Shown one piece after another: positions 8,531 to 16,417 of a stretch of 64,000 bases of DNA (the first letter of the stretch is position 1; the number at the start of each line of letters is the position of its first letter). Source of the DNA: GCA-2746795 sp963747345. Its GTDB lineage: Bacteria > Chloroflexota > Anaerolineae > Promineifilales > Promineifilaceae. Location: assembly GCA_963747345.1 (NCBI GenBank), contig CAVVFA010000009.1, forward strand, positions 124,001 through 188,000, in the 5' to 3' direction. Both the position numbers and the translations under genes were made by a program. The notes under the pieces were generated by a model. The model made no database searches. It was not told the DNA's origin and saw only the letters and a program-made list of their open reading frames with translations.

Positions 8531-9204
8531 ATTTTTCTCCTTGTTGTTCACTAAAAGATAGGCATAGGTTAATGGGTATGGGGATGAAAGTAACCCATCG
8601 AGCGGTTGAACAAGTTGTATCAAGGGGTGGATTGTGAGATCAACGAGATGGTTATGGCCGTATCCACCGATCGGTTGATGGATAACGGCCGTTACAAACA
8701 GTTGACTCGACATTGGCGAAAATCGTGTTTTTAGATAGGTCGCCCAAAACCGCAATCCTAAAGAGCCTGTTGACTTTATTATCCTGCTAAACCTATACTT
8801 TCAATCGTTGGCCAAGAAAATTATGCTTTTTGGACAATTCGCAAACCTTTACTAAGCCTCTGCCATAAGGGCAGTGGTTTTCAATTCCAGAAATAACATC
8901 ATACCCAGTTTGATTTGAGTGCTCTTTTTTTACGGAGTTTGCATGGTCGTCAAAGAAATTCAGCAAATCAAAACCACTCCCTAAGCGCAAAACAAAATAC
9001 ACCAGTCTCCGTTGGCGACGATTCAGCGGTTTATCGTTCATGGGTTACAGGATCTGGTGGTGGCACAATTCCAACCAAAGCCTCAACCGAAAATGCTGGC
9101 AAGACTTAGTCTGCCCTGCTTTCTAGCAACAATCTTTTTTGCTAAAGTCCAAAATTGTTCAGCATTGGCTGAACTTTAAACTCAAGTCAATAAGGAGAAT
9201 GAAA
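8531..9204. other. Intergenic stretch without a convincing gene
   Basis: 674 bases. It holds one AACGGCCGTT palindrome near 8687. A minus-strand reading frame at 8793-9041 (MNDKPLNRRQRRLVYFVLRL...) resembles no family I know and has no clear ribosome binding site; it may be a decayed gene. The right end carries the promoter region of the lipoprotein gene. Confidence 0.5.
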
Positions 9205-9690
9205 ATGAAAAAAGTTGTATTAACGGCCGTTTTATTGGTGTTATTTACCTTGATGTTGTCTGCTTGCGGCGGCGAACCCGCCACCCTCAGCGAAGTACCT
9301 GCCTATCCCGAAGCAACCGCCTTAAAGGCTGGTGAAGATCCGATTGCCGACACGCTCATCAACAACGTGGAGCAGGATGCGAGCATTCGCGCCAACATCG
9401 GCGTTGGCGGCAGCATGGATCAGATGGCCTATCGTCTGCCCGCTGGCACCACCTGGGAACAGGTCAAGAGCTTTTATGACAAAGAGTTGGATGGGGCTGG
9501 CTGGGAAACCGGCATAGGCGGCCCCGGCGGCAGCATTGCCAGTGACATTATGGAATCCGCCAACGCTGGCAATGATTTGTTCCAAATGGCTTCCTGGAAC
9601 AAGGATAAACAAATTCTGACTTTGATCCGCAATATCAACCCAACCAATGAATCTGAGGTTTACCTCATCATGTCATTGAATACGAACTAG
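9205..9690 (+). CDS. Secreted lipoprotein, unknown function
   Basis: The start at 9205 (MKKVVLTAVLLVLFTLMLSACGG) is preceded by AAGGAG with a 7-base gap; upstream in-frame ATGs lack a site. A lipoprotein signal peptide ends in the lipobox LSAC. The mature part, about 140 residues, begins with YPEATAL and contains a domain (YRLPAGTTWEQVKSFYDKELDGAGWETG) of the kind found in many chloroflexal lipoproteins that hold a short alpha/beta fold. No catalytic motif is visible. It stands alone between intergenic stretches. Function unknown. Confidence 0.8.
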   Translation: MKKVVLTAVLLVLFTLMLSACGGEPATLSEVPAYPEATALKAGEDPIADTLINNVEQDASIRANIGVGGSMDQMAYRLPAGTTWEQVKSFYDKELDGAGWETGIGGPGGSIASDIMESANAGNDLFQMASWNKDKQILTLIRNINPTNESEVYLIMSLNTN

Positions 9691-9765
9691 GGCCTGGATT
9701 AAGTAAGTATTGTCAGGTTGGTTTGGGCAAGGGGATCTTTGGGAATTCGCGGGGTTTAGCCCTAA

Positions 9766-9810
9766 ACGTGAAGCGTGATGCGTGGCTCTGGTCACGCCTC
9801 ACGCTTCACG
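9766..9810. repeat. Interspersed inverted repeat, copy 1 (GTGAAGCGTGATGCGTG)
   Basis: ACGTGAAGCGTGATGCGTG and CACGCCTCACGCTTCACG form a stem of 17 bp with one mismatch. A second copy lies at 15951-16003. It sits upstream of the acetyltransferase gene. Confidence 0.65.
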
Positions 9811-9849
9811 CATCATTTGACAACCCGGAAGCGTGTGGTGTGGCTTATT

Positions 9850-10731
9850 ATGGAAAGTTCAACGTTATGCAGTGACGGCGACATTCAAGCACTGCGAGAT
9901 TTTAGGGAACAGCTTTCCTCAAAATCAACAATTGTTGATTTTGAGGAACAAATCTTGCTCTCATCTATTAGAGCAACAACGCGAATCTGGAAACAGAACG
10001 ACAAAATTGTGGGATTCGCATTTGTCGATGAATACAACAATTTATGGTTTGATGTCGAGACCGGATTTGCTTTACTGGACGAGCTAGAAGATGAAATTGT
10101 GGCGTGGGGTGTTGTTTGCACAAAAAGACGCATGGCTGAGACGGGCACAGCTAGTCCTTTAGATGCCACTTGTAACGCCGATAATCATCACCGCATTCGT
10201 GTTCTTGAAAAACATGGATTTACACGCGAACAAATTCGCTCTCTACACTATGAACACCCTCTCCACGAACCAATTGCCGAATACCCCCTTCCGACAGGTT
10301 TCTCAATTCGTAGCGTCACAGGCCAGGATGAAGTGGAGCAACTTGTCGCCTTGCATCGAGCCGCTTTTGGCACAAATTACATGACCGTAGAATACCGCCT
10401 GGCCATGATGAACACGGCGCAATACCTGCGGGAAATGGATTTAGTGGCAGTTGCGCCAAACAACGAATTGGCTGCTTTTTGTGTCTGCGGTTTTGATGAC
10501 CCTGATAAAAAAATTGGCTATACTGACCCCATTGGCACACATCCGTCCTATCAAAGAATCGGGCTTGCCAAGGCGTTAATCTCCGCTGGCTTAACCATCT
10601 TGAAAAACTCCGGCGCAAACACCGTTAGACTTGGTACAAGCAGTGAAAATATTGCGATGCAAAAAGTAGCAAATGAATTGGGGTTTATTTGTGTTTCTGA
10701 AAAACTATGGTTCTCGAAGGAAATCTCATAG
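9850..10731 (+). CDS. Tandem GNAT acetyltransferase
   Basis: From the ATG at 9850 (MESSTLCSDGDIQAL) the protein is 293 residues, long enough for two GNAT folds. The N-terminal one is degenerate; the C-terminal one shows the acetyl-CoA loop HPSYQRIGLAKALI and the closing segment NELGFICVSEKLWF. This arrangement resembles mycothiol-synthase-like proteins, but substrate cannot be told. The ATG at 9775 would run through the upstream inverted repeat and is unlikely. A 34-bp perfect palindrome (9915-9948) is embedded in the coding sequence. Confidence 0.82.
   Translation: MESSTLCSDGDIQALRDFREQLSSKSTIVDFEEQILLSSIRATTRIWKQNDKIVGFAFVDEYNNLWFDVETGFALLDELEDEIVAWGVVCTKRRMAETGTASPLDATCNADNHHRIRVLEKHGFTREQIRSLHYEHPLHEPIAEYPLPTGFSIRSVTGQDEVEQLVALHRAAFGTNYMTVEYRLAMMNTAQYLREMDLVAVAPNNELAAFCVCGFDDPDKKIGYTDPIGTHPSYQRIGLAKALISAGLTILKNSGANTVRLGTSSENIAMQKVANELGFICVSEKLWFSKEIS
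9915..9948. repeat. 34-bp perfect palindrome inside acetyltransferase gene
   Basis: The half-site TTCCTCAAAATCAACAA is followed at once by its exact inverse, with no loop. Nine of ten bases of the inner half recur in an imperfect palindrome at 11664-11683 (CAATCAACACTTGTTGATTG). Confidence 0.8.
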
Positions 10732-10866
10732 CCTCTCGACAAAAGTGGGCAATGGATTTGTGGGATGAAAACGGCCGTTTACCATCACTATAATGACGCA
10801 GTATTGCCAAGTACATCCTGACTTAGAAAACGCATACACAAAAATATCGATCCGGAGATAATAAAA

Positions 10867-11442
10867 ATGGCAGTGATACGAGAAGGAAACAACGGAGTGC
10901 TTTTAGTGGTAGATGTGCAGGTCGGCGTCATGCAAAATGCGTGGGATGCCCAGCGAATCATCAAAAACATCAGCGTCGCAGTCGAAAAAGCACGGGGACT
11001 GGGGATACCCGTGATTTGGGTTCAGCACGCGGACGACGACCTGGTTTATGACAGCCCTGAGTGGCAAATCGTGCCAGACCTGCCGCCCGCAGAAGGCGAA
11101 ATACGGATTCACAAACAGTTCAACTCATCGTTTGAGCAAACCACATTAGAAGAGATCCTGGCTCAGCTTGGCGCCGCCCACATCGTCTTGGCTGGCGCTG
11201 CCACGAACTGGTGCATTCGAGCCACAGCCTATGGGGCACTGGATCGTGGCTACGATCTCACCCTTATCAAAGACGCCCACACCACTGAAACGATAGAACT
11301 TAATGATGACAGCAGAATCGAAGCAGAAAATATCATTCGTGAACTCAACATTGCCATGACCTGGCTTAGCTATCCCGGCCGTAAAAACGGCACAGCATTG
11401 GCTGAAGATGTTGATTTTGCTGGTTTACGCGGTATTCGTTAA
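10867..11442 (+). CDS. Isochorismatase-family cysteine hydrolase
   Basis: 191 residues. The family triad is complete: D16 in VVDVQVG, K83 in RIHKQFNSSFE and C116 in AATNWCIRATAYGA. The last motif, with its preceding LAGA, is typical of nicotinamidase/isochorismatase-like hydrolases. GGAGAT precedes the start. The length fits the family. No pathway neighbours are present, so the amide or ether substrate is unknown. A strong terminator repeat follows at 11509. Confidence 0.9.
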   Translation: MAVIREGNNGVLLVVDVQVGVMQNAWDAQRIIKNISVAVEKARGLGIPVIWVQHADDDLVYDSPEWQIVPDLPPAEGEIRIHKQFNSSFEQTTLEEILAQLGAAHIVLAGAATNWCIRATAYGALDRGYDLTLIKDAHTTETIELNDDSRIEAENIIRELNIAMTWLSYPGRKNGTALAEDVDFAGLRGIR

Positions 11443-11965
11443 GCATAGCCAGGCCGCCAGGCATTGCCCCAAAATCGACACAATTAGGAACGAGAATTGA
11501 ATAGCTTACACGCTTAGATTGAACCAATCTCAGAAGATTGGTTCAATCTTAAGCGTGTTTTTTTAATTTCATGGCTCAGGGGAAACGGCCGTTACTACGG
11601 CGTAGCGGAGCCATCTGCCAGAAAAGCCCCATAACTGCTGACATAAGTCACCCAAAACGGTGACAATCAACACTTGTTGATTGCCCGATAGTTGATTATC
11701 GTGACTTCATAGTTTTTGAAAAAAACTCCGTTTTTATGAACGACCAGCTTGATTTTTGCACATAAGCCAGGTCAAAAACCGTCAAAACAGGGCAAGGGTT
11801 GCCAAACACGCCGCTAAAGCAAAATTGATAGACAGCCTTGTTGTTTAATTACCGATGGTCTCGACGCATTCAGGGAGACGGAAACGGCCGTTACCAGTTG
11901 GTGCGGCTTATCTCGTTTGTTAAGTCGACAATCATGAATACTCAAATACTAAGGAGGAAAATGCC
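11443..11965. other. Intergenic stretch with terminator repeat and palindromes
   Basis: 523 bases. It carries the interspersed terminator repeat (11489-11564), AACGGCCGTT at about 11585 and 11884, and the CAATCAACA palindrome at 11664-11683. I see no gene. Confidence 0.6.
11489..11564 (+). terminator. Interspersed repeat acting as intrinsic terminator, copy 1
   Basis: CACGCTTAGATTGAACCAATCT (two pieces of a 22-bp arm) pairs with the inverse ending at 11557, then seven T follow (11558-11564). The block GAGAATTGAATA before it is shared with copy 2 at 15833-15904, so this is a repeat family, not just a terminator. Confidence 0.8.
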
Positions 11966-12655
11966 ATGGAAAACACGCAAACACCTCAATCAGAAGTGAT
12001 CAAGTTAGTGGGCAGCAGACTAATCATAGGGATTCCTGCAATATTCCTGATTATCTTTCTTCCCGCAGGAACATTGGCTTATTGGGAAGCCTGGGTTTAC
12101 CTTGCGATTTTGCTGATACCCATGTTATTTGTCATGGCATACTTTCTAAAGAAAACACCAGAATTTTTAGTGCGTAGAATGAAGTTAAAAGAAAAGGAAG
12201 GTGAGCAAAAAATAATAGTGAAACTTGCAGCAATTCCATTACTATTGGCATTCATTCTGCCTGGACTTGACAAACGATTTGGCTGGTCGAATGTTCCCGT
12301 TTTAACGGTTATTGTCGCAGATATATTGGTAATTATGGGCTATATGCTTATTGTTCTGGTATTCAAAGAAAACCAATACGCCTCTCGTGTTATTGAAGTA
12401 GAAAAAGGACAAGAAGTAATCCAAAGCGGGCCTTATCGCTTTGTGCGACATCCAATGTATGTGGGCACAATATTAATGTATATCACATCTCCATTGGCAT
12501 TAGGGTCCTATTGGGCAGTTATTCCAGCGCTGTTTCTGATTCCAATTTTGGTCGCACGGATCATAAATGAGGAAGTCGTCCTCACAGAAGAACTTCAAGG
12601 CTATTCAGATTACAAACTAAAAACGAAATATCGCCTCGTTCCAGGTATTTGGTAA
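11966..12655 (+). CDS. Isoprenylcysteine carboxyl methyltransferase-like membrane protein
   Basis: 229 residues. Five hydrophobic segments are visible, and the C-terminal half holds the ICMT/PEMT motif SGPYRFVRHPMYVGTIL followed by INEEVVLTEEL and a conserved YSDYKLKTKYRLVPGIW ending. In this superfamily the motif binds S-adenosylmethionine at the membrane. Bacterial members methylate unknown small molecules or lipids. AAGGAGGA precedes the start. No operon partners are near. Confidence 0.87.
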   Translation: MENTQTPQSEVIKLVGSRLIIGIPAIFLIIFLPAGTLAYWEAWVYLAILLIPMLFVMAYFLKKTPEFLVRRMKLKEKEGEQKIIVKLAAIPLLLAFILPGLDKRFGWSNVPVLTVIVADILVIMGYMLIVLVFKENQYASRVIEVEKGQEVIQSGPYRFVRHPMYVGTILMYITSPLALGSYWAVIPALFLIPILVARIINEEVVLTEELQGYSDYKLKTKYRLVPGIW

Positions 12656-12813
12656 TAAAAAATCAAAACGTCGCGTTTTCTATGCTAATCCTTGTCCCAT
12701 TTTCATTCAGGAACAAGTCTCATAGGCTATGGCATAAGGCGGACTAACAACGCATAGACTGGATGGGTTTCTTATCCTGATGGCAATGATTGTGACGAAT
12801 AGACCTGATCCCG

Positions 12814-12846
12814 AGGGTGTGTCAACCCGCAGGTGAAACACACCCT
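12814..12846. repeat. Short hairpin with AGGGTGTGT ends
   Basis: AGGGTGTGT and ACACACCCT flank 15 bases upstream of the kinase gene. The ends match the terminal sequence of the MITE at 31961 and of the IS at 44168, so it may be a collapsed relic; chance similarity cannot be excluded. Confidence 0.4.
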
Positions 12847-12906
12847 TATCCAATTGCCTCGTTTCCTGCATTTACATCCCCAATTCCCCCATGTTACAAT
12901 CCCGCC

Positions 12907-14652
12907 ATGAATTCCCCACAACTTGGCCGATATGAACTGAAAGAACAACTGGGGCGCGGCGGCATGGCAACCGTCTACCGCGCCTATGACCCCCGCTTTA
13001 AGCGCGATGTCGCCGTAAAAGTGCTGCCCCGCGAACTGATGCTGGACCCCCAATTCCGCGCCCGTTTTGAGCGCGAAGCGGAAACAATCGCCGCTCTGGA
13101 ACACCCGGCCATCGTGCCTGTGTATGACTTTGGTGAAGAAGATGATCAGCCCTTCCTGGTGATGCGACTAATGGCTGGCGGTTCGCTGGCTGACCGTTTA
13201 GTCCAGGGGCCAGTAACCGTTACCGAAGCCGCCCGCATTCTGGAACGGATTGGTTCAGCCTTAGACCGGGCGCACGAGCACGGCATCGTCCACCGCGATC
13301 TGAAGCCGGGCAATATTCTGTTTGACCAGTACGGCGAAGCGTTTTTGGCCGATTTTGGCATTGTGCGTCTGGCCGACTCATCGGCAACCTTGACGGGCGA
13401 AGGTGGCATGGTGGGCACACCAGCCTACATTAGCCCGGAGCAAATTCAAGGCAGTCAGCTAGATGGCCGCACCGATATTTATGCGCTGGGAATTATTGTT
13501 TTTGAAATGTTGACGGGTAAACGGCCGTTTGAAGCGGACACCCCGGCCATGATGCTGGTCAAACAGATGACCGAACCCATGCCTCGTGTGTTGGATATCA
13601 ACCCTGACCTGCCGCCCAATTGGGAATACGTCATTACCCGCGCCACCGCCAAAGCCGCCGACGACCGTTTCCAAACGGCAGGCGAGATGGCGGATACAGT
13701 CGCCTCGAATCGTGCCAACGCCCGCCCCAGCCAGACTGCTTTCGTGCCGCCTGTGCCACCGGCTGCCACGCCTGAACCAGTGCCCACCCCAACGGCCGTT
13801 ATCCCCCCCATCATGCCCCCGACCTCCGAAACCCCGGCGGCAAAACGGCGTGTACCAGTCTGGCTCTGGATTGCGGCGGGTGCGGCATTGCTGCTGATTT
13901 GTAGCTGTGCTTTTCTGGCGCTGGCTCGCGCCAGAAGCTTGTTGCGGCAAGAAGCCCAGAATCCATTAGTGGCGGAAACGGCCGTTCCTCTCACCATCAT
14001 TCCCGCCACCGCCCCCATCACCGCCGACAATATTTCCCAAATGACCAACCTCCTCCAACTGGGGCGCGGCACCGTAAACGCCGCCACCCTCAGCCCCGAC
14101 GGCCAGCGGCTGGCTCTGGGCAGCAGCCTCGGCGTCTGGATTTACGACGCGCACACGTTAGAAATGCAAACCTTACTTCAGGGGCACATCAGCATGGTCA
14201 GCGCGGTGGCCTGGTCGCCCGACGGCAGCCAGATAGCTTCCGGCAGTTGGGATGGCACCGTGCGCCTGTGGGATGTGGCCTCTGGCGAGCAAACCGGCAT
14301 CATCACTCTGGATGATCAGGTTCTGGCGGTTGCCTGGTCGCCTGATGACAGTACGTTAGCCACCAGCACCTGGGGCAGTGCCCTTGAACTGTGGGATCCG
14401 GTCAGCGGTCAAAAGACAGGTGAGCTAACCGGCCATGAAAACTCCATTACCCGGCTGGCCTGGTCGCCAGACGGCGCTTTGCTGGCTTCGGCCGACGATG
14501 GCGATGCCGCCACGGTGCGGCTGTGGGATGTGGCGGCGGCAGTGCGGGTGAACACCGCAACGGCCGTTCTCAGCGGTCACGTGGGCGAGTATTGCCAACC
14601 TCACCTGGTCGCCCGACAGCAGCCGCCTTATTTCCAGCGGCGGGCAAGATAG
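12907..14652 (+). CDS. PknB-type Ser/Thr protein kinase with WD40 repeats (5' part of a frameshifted gene)
   Basis: Start at 12907 (MNSPQLGRYELKEQLGRGGM). Kinase domain, about residues 1-265: P loop GRGGMATVYRA, lysine in VAVKVLP, catalytic HRDLKPGNIL, DFGIVRL and GTPAYISPEQ. A proline/threonine-rich linker leads to one membrane segment (RVPVWLWIAAGAALLLICSCAFLALA, about residues 317-342), so the kinase is cytoplasmic. The outside part begins WD40 repeats (AVAWSPDGSQIASGSWDGTVRLWDV). After LSGHVGEY the frame breaks near 14590 and the repeats continue one frame away. Such kinase-propeller fusions probably bind an outside ligand or protein. Confidence 0.88.
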   Translation: MNSPQLGRYELKEQLGRGGMATVYRAYDPRFKRDVAVKVLPRELMLDPQFRARFEREAETIAALEHPAIVPVYDFGEEDDQPFLVMRLMAGGSLADRLVQGPVTVTEAARILERIGSALDRAHEHGIVHRDLKPGNILFDQYGEAFLADFGIVRLADSSATLTGEGGMVGTPAYISPEQIQGSQLDGRTDIYALGIIVFEMLTGKRPFEADTPAMMLVKQMTEPMPRVLDINPDLPPNWEYVITRATAKAADDRFQTAGEMADTVASNRANARPSQTAFVPPVPPAATPEPVPTPTAVIPPIMPPTSETPAAKRRVPVWLWIAAGAALLLICSCAFLALARARSLLRQEAQNPLVAETAVPLTIIPATAPITADNISQMTNLLQLGRGTVNAATLSPDGQRLALGSSLGVWIYDAHTLEMQTLLQGHISMVSAVAWSPDGSQIASGSWDGTVRLWDVASGEQTGIITLDDQVLAVAWSPDDSTLATSTWGSALELWDPVSGQKTGELTGHENSITRLAWSPDGALLASADDGDAATVRLWDVAAAVRVNTATAVLSGHVGEYCQPHLVARQQPPYFQRRAR

Positions 14653-14689
14653 CACGGCCCGCATTTGGGGCGCAGACGGCACGGAGCAG

Positions 14690-15655
14690 TTGGTTCTGCT
14701 CGGTCACGAATACGGCGTCTACGATGCCGCCTGGTCGCCCGATGGCAGCCAGATTCTCACCGTCGGCGGCGACAACAGCACCCGTCTCTGGGACGCCGTT
14801 ACCGGCCGCCAGCTTAATACACTACCCACTGACATCAGCACTGTGATCCGCCTCATCTGGCTGGCGGACAGCGACCAACTGGTGCAGTTTTTGCAGGATG
14901 GCACCATCTTGTTGACGGATAGTGTCGGTAAAGTAGCCCAAACAGTGCGCGAACACCCCGCCGCCGTCTCGGATGTGGCCTGGTCGCCGGACGGAACACA
15001 GGTGGCGACGGCTAATGTGGATGCGACGGTGCGTGTGTGGGATGCGGTCACTGGGGAGCAGTTGGCGCTTTGGGAGGGACATGATTATGGGGCAACGGCC
15101 GTTTCCTGGTCTCCAGATGGCCGCACCATCGCTTCGGGCGGTGAAGACGGTCATGTGCGTTTTTGGGATGTAGACAAAGGGATAGAGACAAACTTTTGGG
15201 AACACCCGGAATATGTGGGCATTAGTACGGTTGCCTGGTCGCCTGATGGCGGCCAACTGGCGATTGGCGATTGGGCGGGGCATGTTTGGGTCGGGGATGC
15301 CGCCACGCAGGAAATTGTGGCCGATTGGGCCGCGCATGAAGATTCGGTCACTCGTGTCTCCTGGTCGCCCGATGGCACAGAACTGGCAACAAGCAGCCGG
15401 GACACGTCCGTGCGCATCTGGGACCCACTCACTGGTACACAGCTCCAGGAATTCACCGGCCACACCACCGAAGTTGTAGAAGATGTGACCTGGTCGCCTG
15501 ACGGCCAACAGGTGGCTTCAGCCGGGCAAGACGCGCTGCTGCGGGTGTGGCAAAGAAGCTCTGGTGAACAGCAGTGGCAGAAAGAACATATCCACCCCAG
15601 CCCTCAGTGCGGCCTGGTCACCTGCTGGCTTTCCGCTGGCTTCCGGCGGCTATGA
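14690..15655 (+). CDS. WD40 repeat continuation of the kinase gene (second fragment)
   Basis: This frame is open from about 14590 (ANLTWSPDSSRLISSGG) and the ATG at 14690 is internal to a repeat, not a true start. It encodes about seven WD40 blades, each with a WSPDG..LA...D..VR(V/I)WD core, such as DVAWSPDGTQVATANVDATV. The frame is lost again near 15597 (HIHPSPQCGLVT). Joined with 12907-14652 and 15660-15829 it would give one kinase with a blade number fitting a double propeller. Confidence 0.8.
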   Translation: MVLLGHEYGVYDAAWSPDGSQILTVGGDNSTRLWDAVTGRQLNTLPTDISTVIRLIWLADSDQLVQFLQDGTILLTDSVGKVAQTVREHPAAVSDVAWSPDGTQVATANVDATVRVWDAVTGEQLALWEGHDYGATAVSWSPDGRTIASGGEDGHVRFWDVDKGIETNFWEHPEYVGISTVAWSPDGGQLAIGDWAGHVWVGDAATQEIVADWAAHEDSVTRVSWSPDGTELATSSRDTSVRIWDPLTGTQLQEFTGHTTEVVEDVTWSPDGQQVASAGQDALLRVWQRSSGEQQWQKEHIHPSPQCGLVTCWLSAGFRRL

Positions 15656-15829
15656 TGGCGAACGTTGTTATTCTGGGATGCGGCGACAGGGCAGAAGCAA
15701 AACGAATTTCACAAGCACATCGCCGCCATCAACCGTCTGGTTTGGTCGCCAGACGGCTCGCGGCTGGCCTCTGCCAGTGACGATGGCACAGTGATTATTT
15801 GGGGGGTGGGGGCCGAGAGCAGTGATTAG
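15598..15829 (+). pseudogene. WD40 tail of the kinase gene (third and fourth frames)
   Basis: SAAWSPAGFPLASGGYDG (15608-15660) and, after a further shift near 15663, LLFWDAATGQKQNEFHKHI and INRLVWSPDGSRLASASDDG continue the blades to a stop at 15827-15829. Two single-base shifts are needed to join them to the preceding fragment. Confidence 0.75.
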
Positions 15830-15832
15830 TTT

Positions 15833-15904
15833 AGAAGCGAGAATTGAATAACGTACACGTTTAGATTGAACCAATCTCAAAAGATTGGTTCAATCTTCCG
15901 CATG
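15833..15904. repeat. Interspersed terminator-like repeat, copy 2
   Basis: GAGAATTGAATA, then CACGTTTAGATTGAACCAATCT-like arm and its inverse (AGATTGGTTCAATCT). It matches the copy at 11489-11564 over most of its length but lacks the T run. It lies just after the stop of the kinase gene. Confidence 0.75.
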
Positions 15905-15950
15905 TTATTTATTTGGGCCTTCAGGAGTTCAGGGAGAGTTGACATCAAAT

Positions 15951-16003
15951 GATGCGTGAAGCGTGATACGTGACCAGAGAAGCCTCACGCATCACGCTTC
16001 ACG
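15951..16003. repeat. Interspersed inverted repeat, copy 2 (GATGCGTGAAGCGTGAT)
   Basis: GATGCGTGAAGCGTGATACG and CCTCACGCATCACGCTTCAC are inverted around about 13 bases. It is related to the copy at 9766-9810 and lies between the kinase gene and the 3' end of the DUF58 region. Confidence 0.65.
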
Positions 16004-16004
16004 T

Positions 16005-16322
16005 TTACATCTCAGAAATAACCATGAACAGGAATGAAAGCAGATTGATCAGCACAAACAGCAGGATGAAAGCGGCGATAATGATGCCGATAATCTGTCC
16101 TGCGCCCAAACTTTTACGGCCGTTTATGGGTTGTCCCGCGATGAATCGTTTAACGGCCGTTATGGTTTGCTTTACCGCTGTGTCCATTTCCCATGTGCCC
16201 TCACCTGCCCAATCTCGACCAGGCTCCGGATTGGCGATGAGTAGTTTGTGGGCCTTGCTGGCAGAGACCGCCGCCAGCAAGGCCATGTCTGTTTCACCCT
16301 GGACAACATAAGGAGTCGCCAT
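16005..16322 (-). CDS. C-terminal membrane-anchored tail, probably the 3' part of the DUF58 gene
   Basis: The 105 residues from the first ATG end in one membrane helix (IIGIIIAAFILLFVLINLL). The same frame is open without any ATG, GTG or TTG back to about 16515, inside the DUF58 gene, giving LNALHQAISNATLHPIGLTI before the ATG. That suggests it is not a separate gene but the true C-terminus of the DUF58 protein, lost by a one-base shift near 16510. The segment between contains a 15-base tandem duplication. A small independent gene is the alternative. Confidence 0.55.
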   Translation of the reverse strand: MATPYVVQGETDMALLAAVSASKAHKLLIANPEPGRDWAGEGTWEMDTAVKQTITAVKRFIAGQPINGRKSLGAGQIIGIIIAAFILLFVLINLLSFLFMVISEM

Positions 16323-16417
16323 TGTCCAGGGACCGACGATGAGCCGGGCCGTGGACAGGATTTCCAGGGCGGGCAGTGGCTCGTCAGCGGTGTACAGGGT
16401 TTCGTTGGCGGAGATTG

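Noticed and set aside
8793..9041. Minus-strand reading frame of 82 codons
   Set aside because: No recognisable family, no ribosome binding site and no conserved neighbour; kept only as a remark for the intergenic stretch.
14690..15655. Independent WD40-repeat gene
   Set aside because: The frame is open upstream to about 14590 within the kinase gene and its ATG lies inside a repeat, so it is a continuation.
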